A stretch of DNA of 64,000 nt from Mesaphorura yosii. Its lineage: Eukaryota > Arthropoda > Collembola > Poduromorpha > Tullbergiidae. How positions within the stretch are numbered: the first letter of the stretch is position 1; the number at the start of each line of letters is the position of its first letter. The notes beneath the pieces are model-generated. The model was given only the letters and a program-made list of their open reading frames with translations, was not told where the DNA came from and did no database searches. The translations under genes and the position numbers were made by a program. Below, piece after piece: positions 1-11,800 of the stretch. Location: positions 62,001-126,000 of the forward strand of contig WIXG01000084.1 in NCBI GenBank assembly GCA_009869945.1, read 5' to 3'.

Positions 1-3000
1 CGATTACAATTTGCAGGAAAACGCACGCATGAAATGTCGCATGCAAGTTATACAAAACTTATAAAACTGGAAAATGAGGGCCATGCTGTCGGGGTGACTT
101 CTGATACATTCAGGCTAACTTTCCGTTAGTCGTCCCAGCGGTGGCTGACCATTTAGGTTTGGATTTGACTATTTCACTTCAGTCAATGTAATTGCGCGAT
201 AAGCTTGAAGGATTAAATCATGATGATGAAATGTAGTCAAGAACCCGTATTATTACAGTTTTGTTTGCCCTCATGTTAGGGCTCTTTAGCTGGACTTATT
301 CAGAATCATTCCGACACTGCACTGTTGGGAGTCAAGCCGTTCTTGAACCTTATTCCAAGTAAGCGCGTGCTGCCACATATTAAACTCTTTCGCGAAAACT
401 TGGATAGGAGTGGTAAATGTCAAGTCAAACTTCGTGAATGAAAGCAAGCAAAATAGTTCGAACAGTTCCAAAATGCCTTTGTGCTGAGATACGCTGGTAC
501 ACATTTCAATGAAATTAACTTACATTGCCGACTGCTCGCTTGCATTCTAAATTAATGTCTAATGTAATACATAGAATTCGACTTACCAATTATGAGAATA
601 ATCGGCAGAAAGATTCGGATTGAGACTGTCGTGATCCAATCATTCTTTTGTGTTAGTCGTGACATGATTCCAGTTTTGATGTTCTCAGAACGGGCGGTGA
701 TGATGATCTTGCTGGTTAAGCCTCATGACCGTGCTGTGCTGGCAGCTGACACTTCGTTGTCCAGAGGAATGTGAACACTAACAAGATCCCCCGGCCATAC
801 TAAGACGTATGGAAATGGTAATTCATTGCCCACGCTGTCACTGCCACTGAATCCGGTCCAATAAAGGCAAAAAGTTGATTCGTCCAAAAATTGATGAGCT
901 TGATTCAAGCCCTAAGGCTTTCTCCTTCTAAATCAAGTCAAGTCAATGAATTCATCGCCCTGATAAATTAAATCTAATTTCCATGCTAAGCGATAGCCGA
1001 GGCTGGCTTTTCACAGCCGTCTCTGTCGCTTGTAGCCAACTTACGCAGCACGCATGAAAAAGTTACAACAATGGAGCTCTAGGAATTTGATACTAGAATT
1101 CTAAACAGTTTTGACGGGCTCCCAAAACAAGCAAAGTTTCGAGACTGACAATTTGCCTTGCGCATGGTGTGTTCTGCAGAATTTTTACAACTTGAATTTC
1201 GGTGTAACTATTTGCACAAATCATTGCAGGAGTTTACTGTACCATCTTCAAAGCTGCGCCTTGCATAAAGCTCCAGGCTCCACCCAGCTAAAATTGCATT
1301 ACCTTAAAATGCGATTGGAGATTGTACCTGATCAGCTTTCTTACATATTTAACTACCAGCACTTAATGTTTCGTGTGCGTTAATCATGCTTTCATTCTTA
1401 TTACAAGAATACACACGTTGCTACATCTCGTCTCATCTGTAAACTGCCTGACTGTGTGTTTGTCATTCTCATTGCATCAAGGACACATTTAATCCACGAC
1501 GCAAAGCTATTAATACAGCGCTGGAACACACACAGCTAAGTAAATTCAATATGGTAAAGGAAATCTAATTAGCAGCCTATCAGTTGGTCAAAGATTGATT
1601 TCAACGCACGCTGAATGCCATTGATGTTATTCTTGGGAACCTACCTTTACAGCTGATCTTAAGAGTAGGTTCACAACGCCGGATTCTCGGATTCGGTGCG
1701 ATTTTCAAGACCAAAATGCGTAGTTTTCAGAATCTAGCTTATTCCAATGGGCCACTGTTCAATACTCCGCACTGCACTACAGTAAATAGGAAGTAACTAA
1801 AGCAGAAATTGAACTACACTATTCACGTAACCGATATTTTCGCCGACCGAGCTGCAAACATGTGTTGTGTTGGATTCAAAAAGTTGAAATTGAGTCTGAA
1901 ACCCGTTTCTTGAGTCTCACTCGCACTTGCACTCAAACACTCAGACTTTGGTGAGATCCAGAATTATACTAACTCACTGAACAGAACCGCCTGGCTGGAC
2001 GGAGCGTTTTTTGCTAGGCCAGTACGAGTATATTGTTCAGTGGTTGTGTTTGTTCGTACTTAGTCGACCGTCAACTGCACCGCTCCATGTTCGTGTTCAT
2101 GTAACATAGTTAAGTCTTGTCTAGTTAGTAGGTAGGCTTGCGTGAAACGCGATACTGCACTTTGTTTTGAGAAGTATTAACGTAACGGTTAGCGTTGGGA
2201 CAGATGAACATAAATTATAAGAAGGTAGTCGTAATTGCCGACCCACAAGTTACTGGAACTGGTTCTCCTCTCCGACGGATGAAGTGATAATTGATTAGAA
2301 AACTCAACGAATCCTGCTAAAGAATGCAGCTCAATTCAACGTATCAATGACTCAATGACACTTGAATTCAGTTTCTCATTGCAGGTCCTCGCCGTCCCGT
2401 TGCGCCCCACGATATCAGTGTTATTGTTCTGTCAAATTATTCCAAAGCACGAATGAATACGTCGAAGCGTGAACCTCCAAATTGTAATAGAAAAGGTTAT
2501 TACCTTCATTTCGTAATGTGCACGCGACTAGCTTGCTCATGTGTCATAAAATTCTGTTAATTCTAATTCTGTTTCTGCCGTGCTATGTTGCAACTGTAGG
2601 TCTGCCTCACCTTTTGTAATTGCTCCGTTTTAATATCACCACTGTTCCCATTCTGCCGTACAGCAAATTTTTATGGCTTCATTTGGTATTAACACAGCGC
2701 ATGGATCAGACCTTTGGACATTTACATAAAAATATTGCATTACCACACATGACGTGACTCATCAGACCGGAGTTTAGTATTTTGCTGTTACTGACGAAGC
2801 AATTTAATCGCTATTTTGTGCTGCTGACATGCGAATATGGACTGACGCTGATGAATGGAATTTAAAAGTACTCCTGCTTATCAGCACAAACAATAACACT
2901 GTTTGCGCTTGTGCTGGCCACGTTATCGTGCTTTTAACTCTTTAAACATGAGTCGGGCTTGGACGAGCATTCTTTCGGCAGGAAGTGAAATGAGAAATGA

Positions 3001-5690
3001 TTTTCAAGCCATTTCTGTTCAATGTAAATGAGTCAGGATTTAAGGCGCACGATTCACAGAAGTTGTAGGCGACTAACGCGATGTGCTTCGATTCGATTCG
3101 ATTCAGGAAATTATGGGTTGTTGTTTCAGGCCAAAGAAAGCAAAATAAATCAAAGCACCATCTTGAAAAATGGGAAATCAAAATAGATCCGTTGAGTTTA
3201 CAATGTGTGTACACATGTTCTATCAAAGAATTCGTTTCTAGAGTCGTGAGTTTCGCCTCTTCAAAGAATCGAGCTAATGAATGCGCTAAATACTTCTTAC
3301 ATGAGGTTTCCTAATTAAAATTGAAACCATTCTTGTGGTTATACGCGAGCGATAAGGAAAATATCCTTCACAGTGTAGAATCGGCGAGGGATCTTCTACA
3401 CTACCATACGCACTGTCATCTAAAATAGTATAGACCCATCGGCTTCAGTACTGGCGTGACGTTCTGACTTAAAGTGAATTTCTAATATTCATAATGTGCG
3501 CCATCATTCCATAGTTTATAGTGGCCCGTATAAATAATTACGTACAGATGCTGACTTCTCGTAAACCATACCGGTCACAATCGGAGGCTTGCATTCTGAA
3601 ACCACAAACTGTGAAGGATGTCGATAGATTTATCTTTGACGTGATTCCTACCCACATGACTTGTGAAATCTGACAAAGTGGGGCTCTAGGCCACACTGGC
3701 GCCTTCTTTTGCGACTTGCACGTCTTGGTGAAATGCGTTATTAATCGTCCATGAGACTGCAAAACTTGCAGATGCTACATTACAGAAACCGAAAGGCTGA
3801 ACCACCTAATTCCATTATGATGATAATGAATATGCTTTCACTGAAACAAAAGTGATAGCAAATCTGTGCCATGGCATAGCCATAATATTTGATACGGCTC
3901 ATGCTAATGCCAACTGAGCGCGCATTTGCCGAAAGCATCGAGCCTGACCTCATGGATTTTCTTCCTGAATCAAGGTATCATAATACAGTGATGGCAATGC
4001 AGTGCCTGCGTGCGTTGCGTCCTTTTCTTTCTACTTTTGTAATGAAGTGATTTTAAATGTCAGGCCAAGAACGAGAAGGTAAACCAGAACTTTCCGTGCG
4101 GCATTTCCTGATGTGAGCCATTACGCATTGTACTCACGCCAAAGATCAATGCTCTTCTTTCGTTTGATGGCCTTATTACATAACCATGGGTAATGGAATA
4201 GAAATTGGTCAATATGAACTATGAAATCATGAAGAAGGTTTCTGCGTTGTGCCCCAACTACGCTTTTTTCCATTTCCGTGCCGTGTCTGAGATTTTCCTA
4301 TGAATGAAATGACAATAGTGTATAGAATTTTGATAAGCAAAGAAAATGGGATATTCACATGCAATATGATATGCGAATGCGAAATGAGATTGCATTGAAC
4401 TTGTACGTGGCGTGCGTCAGATTCCATTTCGACAACTCAGGAAGGAAATTGGAACTCAAAACGAGCCAATTTGATGGATATTTCCTTTGGAAGTTCATCA
4501 GCCGGGACGAGCCGACGCCAGCAAATCTCATTTTCTCATATCCAGAACAGTTTCGCAATGGTTACGATTCTGATTTTTGACTGATGAGTTCATTCATTTC
4601 AAGACACATGTACTGACCTGACAGACATGGCTTGGCTTTGACATGATAAATATTTAGTTGACTTCATCGTATTTATTTTATTCGTACAGCGACTGAATTC
4701 GCACATCGCGCTACAATAAACTAGAGCTAGAACATAGAAGCAGTATTAAATATTTGGTATCGTCCTAATTTTAAAAGTACATAATTGAATTGAATACAAT
4801 AACCGGAAGCCTAGCCAATTTTGATCTCGTTTTTGCGTATTACTTTGCGTGCTCACGAGATCGTCTCCCACTCCGCTATCCACTCTCGACGATGAATTTA
4901 GTATTTCTATCCTATGCACTCTGTACTAACAAAAATTGGTTCACATAGTTTTGACAATTATCTCTTAATTAATGGGTCGCTCAGGCACTTACTTCACTTA
5001 CACTCCGAATCAACATGCGTGCAAACGCCATAAGCGCGAGGCACAAATAGTTCATAAGCATAATAGTTAAGCTAGGGGTATTTGTTATGTTTGTAAAGCC
5101 TTAACAAATTTGACAGACTTGCCTGCACTGGTGAGGTAAAATACTGAAATCATTGAAATAATTCCTAAACCGCAGGTCAGGTAACAAAACCTGGAACTAA
5201 ATTTTAAGTTTGTAGTAGCTTTTTTGGGTCTGACTAGTAATAGATTTCTATCCTGTTACAAAGTCGTAAGCTATAAATGAAAAAGAACTAGAAATACACA
5301 TGAAATAAGAAAGTTCAGCAAAAGCAGTAGATGAAACGCAGAGACTAGCGAAGCATTCTACGTTTGAGTACTCCTTAGATGTAATTTTGCAAATTTAGTC
5401 CGATTCAAAGTTTCCATTTTGGCACTTATAGCCCTTATCCAAAAGTGATTTTTGGGGTGATGAAGTCACGATTCTCCTCATTTGAATAAATGAACCTCAA
5501 AAATAAGCTCCAAAAATCAATTTTACAAAAGTGACTCGCGTAACTTTTGGCACTTTTGGGTTCACTTTTGAGGAGTTGCTTCCTGGTCGGTTTCAAAATT
5601 AACGCTCAACTGCAATGTACCCTTCAAAGATTTTTCCTATTTTGAAATATCACTTCTGCAAAAATCTCTTTTGCAAACTTGTCATAAATG
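1..5690. other. Intergenic DNA without a recognised gene
   Basis: Downstream of the FHOD 3' end. Open frames here are short (at most 94 residues), match nothing I recognise and do not join through sensible introns. A small inverted repeat lies at 5,446-5,519 and is listed separately. A gene further left may have distal untranslated or regulatory DNA here, but nothing shows it. Confidence 0.6.
5446..5519. repeat. Short inverted repeat in a self-similar AT-rich patch
   Basis: TGATTTTTGG at 5,446-5,455 is matched by its exact complement CCAAAAATCA at 5,510-5,519. The surrounding 5,420-5,575 also repeats the words GGCACTT, CAAAAGTGA and ACTTTTGG in both orientations. This could be a decayed miniature element. 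No terminal repeats or target-site duplication could be defined. Confidence 0.35.
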
Positions 5691-5727
5691 CTATAATGGA
5701 CAAGTTGAATTGGACTACTGTATAAAA

Positions 5728-5733
5728 TTTAAT
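5728..5733 (-). terminator. Probable FHOD polyadenylation signal (ATTAAA)
   Basis: ATTAAA on the minus strand lies about 75 bases after the FHOD stop codon. It is the commonest variant of AATAAA. Assignment is by position and motif only. Confidence 0.4.
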
Positions 5734-5807
5734 AATTTTCAGTTTGTCTAATATTACAGACACGAACGGCAGTAGAATTTCAGGCACATTGGCTCGACGA
5801 CGAAAAA

Positions 5808-5893
5808 CTACGAGAAAGAATGTCCGTTTTCCATGAACGCTGCAAGAAGTTGCCTCTCCTCTTCCGACAATCCATGACGAAGTGTTCTCCTCA
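5808..5893 (-). CDS. FHOD: FHOD terminal exon: second half of the DAD
   Basis: Acceptor at 5,895-5,894, then the final L codon is completed and the reading continues [13 protein letters not shown] to the stop at 5,810-5,808. RKSLRRTL is the conserved basic part of the FHOD autoregulatory domain, where ROCK phosphorylates the vertebrate protein to release autoinhibition. This fixes the true C-terminus, because reading through the previous donor gives a non-conserved tail. The exon is only 86 coding bases and is separated by a 597-base intron. Confidence 0.9.
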
Positions 5894-8800
5894 CTACGGC
5901 AAGGCATTAACGAAATGTGTGTTAATTTAATTGCTCATTTTGGATTTGAAAATATCACACGAGAAAAGGTAACGTCCGAGCACAAAAATTTGGGAGCAAT
6001 GCATGCTTGGCGTTAAATTGTTAGAGATTATGGATTTCACACTGATTTTGATTCGAGACTTTTATCAAGGCCCGTCACCAATTTCTACTTTCTAAGCATA
6101 TTAAAGCTATCACATTCAAAGGAAGAAACTGAACACAGATGTTAGAATTTACGCACAATGCTGTTAGTGAAGTACAGAAGTTAAATTCACCCTTTCCCAA
6201 GACGAAAGTCAAACTGATAAGGTTAAGAAATTATACCCGATAGACAGAAGAAGTGCGTTGTGTTGTTGCTTTCTACTTTAATATAGCTGCATAGAATTCG
6301 GCATTTTCTCTTCTAGACGACGTCGCCACTATATTACAAGGATCTTCTTTACTTTTCAGAATCACATATAAAACATTGGTATGGACAGAGACACGTTTTA
6401 CTTTTTAAAGCCCATTCGTTAGGTGGCTGTGAGTTACTTGTGAAATTGGGTGTCGGTATTAATTATGCGGCTATTCGACAGACAACTTACAAGATTTTCG
6501 GTCACTAAACCGTGAATTGGTCCGCTTCTTCTCTCTCGGCATTGTGCGCGTTGCTGGCGTTTGAGTTGCAGTTTTTACTAAACTTTCCAAGATTTCATCG
6601 TCACCATTCATGTCACAACTGCCAAACCCGTTTGACATCATGAACTTGTTCGCCTTTGAACTCTGAGGCGCGGCAATTGTTTTGCAGCTGCCATTATTGA
6701 GCGAAGGCTGACTTTTTCGCCGGCCATTCCATGTCAGCGTTCCATTTCCATCGTTCAGAATCAGGTCATTGCTCGTATTGTTTAATACTTGGCGAAGTTC
6801 GGCATCGGCCTTGTCTTCCTTGGTTTTAGGAGCATTGTTGTGATGGCCATTTGGTAGAATTTGCTAAAATTGTCAAGTGCACGACTTACATACCAGTCAC
6901 GTCTCATCAAAACGAGGACAAAGGCTCACTTGACTTACTTCTGTAATCATCTTTCCGCGAGTTTTATTCCTCTCACGATGGTTCGCTTTCTTCTGAACTT
7001 GTTGGATGACTCGATCACGAGTAGTGCGATACTCGAGTGCGAATTCTGAGATTACTTTGAATAATGTATGAGGCTTGGTCGTTGTCACTTGGTGGGCGGG
7101 TACTCCAAGCCATAGTAGAAATTTATGAAATCTGGAATAGAAACAGCGGATTATACAGAACACATGGCAAGAGTTGTTATTATATCAGACGGCCCTGATA
7201 TCAGTACCTTATTATCACACGACGATGAATTATTTGTAGGACGATAATGCGCTCAGCAGTGTCGGCGAGGAACTCAGACATTCTGGAAAGAAATGACATA
7301 AATGTCAAGAACTCGAAACTCGTATCTTCAAACAGGCAGCAGGAACTTACTTTAATTTCATGTTCGTCGGACCATCGTGCTTGGCAATAACTCGAAGATG
7401 ATCCCACGATGCTTTGCAGTCATTTTCCATTTTAATCACATTGGTTGCGAGTTCATCAAAATCCACTCGAGAGGCTCTGGTTACCGGACCAATCTACAAA
7501 ATTAACATTAAATGAGTGCTTTATTTTCAGTGCATCGTGCGGAATGCGACGCTTTTTACTTACCTCTGAATAAAGGTCAGAGGATTCCGGGAACTTTTCG
7601 ATGACTGTGTGACAGAGATGATGCAGAAGCGAGTGTTTGTGAACGGTGTCCTTCACCTCAGGTATTTTGGCCAGGTAATCAATGTGGAACCCTTTCGCTT
7701 CGGCACCGTTGAGAAAGTTCCCAATGCATAGAAGTGTGGTCAAAATGTATTTAAAGGTTTTATTTTTCTGTAGTGCTTCAATGCCCAACTTCAGATCCAT
7801 CAGTGGCTCAGCGACTTCCTGTGGATACGGAAGTAGCTCATTTTAACCCAGCCTTAATTTAAAAGGTGATGGTAATTACGCACTTTCTCCAAGTTTTCAT
7901 AGTCTAACTTAAATGCCCACAATTTGAGTCGCGCCGTCAATTCGGAGATTGATGCCAACGTAAGAAGGAACTGCTCAGCGCTTCCAAGTGGTATTTCAGG
8001 GTTTGCAAACTGTGCTTCCTGAATTTTTGCGCGTTCCTCGTCAGTGGGAAGCATGGCCAGCAATTTCTAAACGAAAGAATGGAAGGGAAAATTCAGATAA
8101 CAATTCCCACCAGTTTTCATTCCGAGTCAGTAGTTTACCTCGATTCCTTCTCTGTTAATGATGGTGGCATCCATTTTCAATATGGCTGTTTTGATAGTTC
8201 TTGGAGGAGGCAATTTGGTCATTCCAATATTGATGGCATTCGAGCGTTTGGGATCCAGAACAACTATTTCCTTGAACTTGTTGACTTCTTGTTGTTTCTG
8301 AAAGATCATTACGCAATTAGAGAAATTCATTTAACTGAAGTATGTACACCGATAGACGACATTGACCACTGGACGATGACATGTCTTTTCGAAATTATTA
8401 TTTGTTCAAATAAGCCGATAGCACACACGAAAGCAGCACACGACATTACATCAAGACATTGAATAAAAGTATGCCTTAGCGTTGGCAATTGTAACTCACC
8501 TCCTTTAATCGCCAAAATCATTTCGTGGTTTCAAAAATGCCAATGAAATCCAAACGATAAGCAAAACATAAACAAAGTAAGAAATACATAGTCAATCATT
8601 CAAAAATTTAATGCATTGCCAGTCTGAGCATTCTTGAGGCGAGATGAAGTCCTACAAGATCTCAAAATTACAGTAAATTGAACGCGATACGCGAACTTGA
8701 GTTTTGTAAAGCATGAAGAAGGAAATGCGCTACGGATTTCAGTGTTAGTTTGAAAGTGGAATTAGAAAAATGAACTCAGTTGCGTTGCGAATCTTGCTCA

Positions 8801-11800
8801 GGAAAAATTGAAATTTAAGTTATTGCACTAATTGCCAATAAGCGGTTTACGATGGGAATACCTTGTTCATCATGTCCTTTGCACGCGACTCGAAAAGATG
8901 CTCCAGCTTGGCTGTGTCAAGAGGAATTGGTTGCAGTTCATTCCAAATGGAGCCGATTTCTTCGATTTTCATCGCGGTCATTGGATCTTCTCTGACTTCT
9001 TTCCAAAATAGCTTCACAGTTTTCTTTGTCTTATTCGAATTGTGCTTGTTGACTGCTGCCTGAATCGAATTTGGAGGCGCTTGATGCTTGAGTGCAATGT
9101 TAAACAATGGCGGAGGTGCAACTGGAGGGGCCGCAGGAGGGCCTCCGATAATCTTGCCGAGGCCGGGTGGTGGAGGGGGTGGTCCGCCCGGACTGCACGC
9201 TCCCGTTGGACTTGCATGCCCGTTGGCCAATCCATTGCTTTGATTGCTCTGCATGCTAATATTGCATAGTTGGTGTGGAGATATTATGTCCACATCATCG
9301 TCCGTTTTCAATTCCGTGAAATCCAGGTCACAGATTTCTAGGGCTCTATTCAGATTACTGACTAGGAAGTCCCAATGCAGTTCGTTATCAGACTTTTTCT
9401 GCTCGTGGTTTCCATTGCTGACTGACGGTGAAGTAGATGCATCACCGTTTGGCGCGGTTGGTTTAATGTCAACTTTCGATTTTGATTTCGCGAGCCCTTC
9501 TTTAGCTTTAGAGATGATGCCCGATAGATCGCCAATCCTCGAGCCAGGTTCACCCGCGCTTGCAGTTGCATTTCCGTTTTGACTTGCCAATTTCTGTGTC
9601 AGATCTTTGACAGTATTTTCTCGTTTCAATGTTATCACTTGGTTTTCATTATCACTGTTGACTGAGGCCACGTCCTTACTCGGGCAAGTTGTCAACATCC
9701 ACGGACGACTTGTGCGTGAATTAATTTCAGGGCTGCTATTTGCAGACGAGTTGTTGACTAAATTGTGAATATCTCGCTTGGTACCCAGCGGGGCAATTGG
9801 AGAAATACTCCCGTGATTTTCGGCTTTAAACCCTCCGTCCTCTCCGTTCAGATCTGGTTGATTGTGCCCGTTTAATAGCAACTGCTCGCGTACTTGACTC
9901 TTTTGACGCTCAGCACGTTCTCGTCGCCTCCGAAGCCCAGGAGTCATATTGTCAGTGTCAAATACATTGAGCGAGCCTACAAACATGGTGTAAACTGAGT
10001 TAAACAAGGCATTGATTAATTAGACTCTGAAGCAGCTATTCCGAGAAAGATAGTTAGGAGAGTTTGGACTATTGGAAGAAGGGAGAGAAAATAGTTAGAA
10101 AGCACATAAGCATGGGCTCCGAAAGTAGGAAAGCAAAGGAAGAAAGAACAAATGCTAAATAATTCATTTTTACATTACGATTACGATTCCGAACATTGAG
10201 ACCCGACACCAAATGATAAAGACTATCTAAGACAATGCGATATGAATTTGCTTTTCCCACCATCACCGATAACGAAAGCGAAGAAATCATTTTGAGAGGG
10301 CGCTACCCCGCGACCGCAACCCAATTATGCTTTTCCTCATATTTTGAATAAAAATGAATTATTATTACATTGGTCCTGGATAGTGCTATTAAATCCATTG
10401 AGAATTATGGGAGTGGACGTGATAATGTGGGGAGTTGGCGCGGCGCCGATAATACTACTTGATGTACTTGGGGCTGGTGACGACGAGTGAGGGGACGAAG
10501 AGCCCGAGTTGCTCGTGCTCCACTCGTCAGAGTCTCGTCTGGTAATTTCTTCCGTGGACGACAGTCTGTGAATCACAGGATGGTCATTTGGGCGCGCAGG
10601 GTACGAAGCAGGCGCCGAAGATGAGGATCCATTCGAGTTTTTGTGGTGGTGGTTTTTTCCATTCACGCTGTTGCTCGGTGCCAGAGTCAAGTCATGTGTC
10701 GAATGCCGACGGGATCGTCGGCGCCCTTTGCTGCCCCCATTGTCCAGCTCAATGAAGCCTTTTCTATTCATTAGCTTTTGCCTACAAAGAAAGCATTCAT
10801 TGTTCGTTAACGTTAAATGTGGAGCGAGTCCTTGAATCGCAAGTCGGTAATTAGCCTTGTACAAAATATTGTGCAAGGCTATGTCACTCATAATTTGCTT
10901 TACAAATAATTTTATCGTAGCACTACAGAAGAGTTAGCGATCCTGTGATCAAGTCGCTAAATGTTCCAGGTCTGGGATTGGCTTGTGATTGTTGAATGAT
11001 TTCTGAGCATTACCTCATGGAATCGTCGAGTTCCAGGAGGAGGCAATCTTCGTCGCCATCTTCGTGCTTGAGAACCATCTCGTAGATTTGAAACTGCTGG
11101 ATGAGATCAAGATCCGCGCACTGCTTTCCCATGTATCTGAACATCACACAATAAATTGCTAGTAAAACTTCACGCCTTTACAAATCTCTGATCACAAAAG
11201 TTTTATGCACACTTGAACCGAAGGTGTTCCACTGCCCCAGTAGTAGTTTACTGACTTGTGTTTAGCATTGATCAATTAAGACTGAAAGTTGGAAAATTAA
11301 CTCCACGTCAGTTCGACTACTCGCGCTCCAATGCAACGCAATGACTAATTTGAAGGACCCCAAATCCGGCTTCACTCAATGCATAAATATCGATAATGAC
11401 TTCAGATTTCGGAGTCGCAGGTGCTTTCGACTTCGAGAATGTTTAATTAAGTAAATTACTAAAATTACTGACTACGAGTGCCTGAGTCAGAAACCTAATA
11501 CGAGAACGAGAAGTTCATGTACCTCCGCACCGCACAGTGGTTGATCTCGTGCATGTCTCCTCGTGAAACGTTTTCAATTTCAATTTCCTTCGACCGTCAC
11601 CATACTAGCAGCTATTGTACGTGAAAAGAAGCCTCTTAACACGCAGATTCTGGCCCTTGATCGTATTGCATCATTTATGCAATGAAACGATTTCCATGCT
11701 CATTAAATTCTAAGACACGGCTTAACCTCATTTACTTGATTTTGACGAAGCTTAATGGATTCTATTTTTTAAGATGACTCATAGAGTTTATTTATAAATT

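Noticed and set aside
286-665. Possible small secreted-protein gene on minus: ATG at 665 with a hydrophobic start, donors at 586 and 523, open frame 286-504
   Set aside because: The first intron would be only 40 bases and the second exon 23 bases, while every secure intron in the window is 58 bases or more. No homology recognised.
5755-5930. Plus-strand open text reading like an exon ([19 protein letters not shown])
   Set aside because: It is the shadow of the FHOD terminal exon, whose minus-strand reading gives the conserved DAD end.
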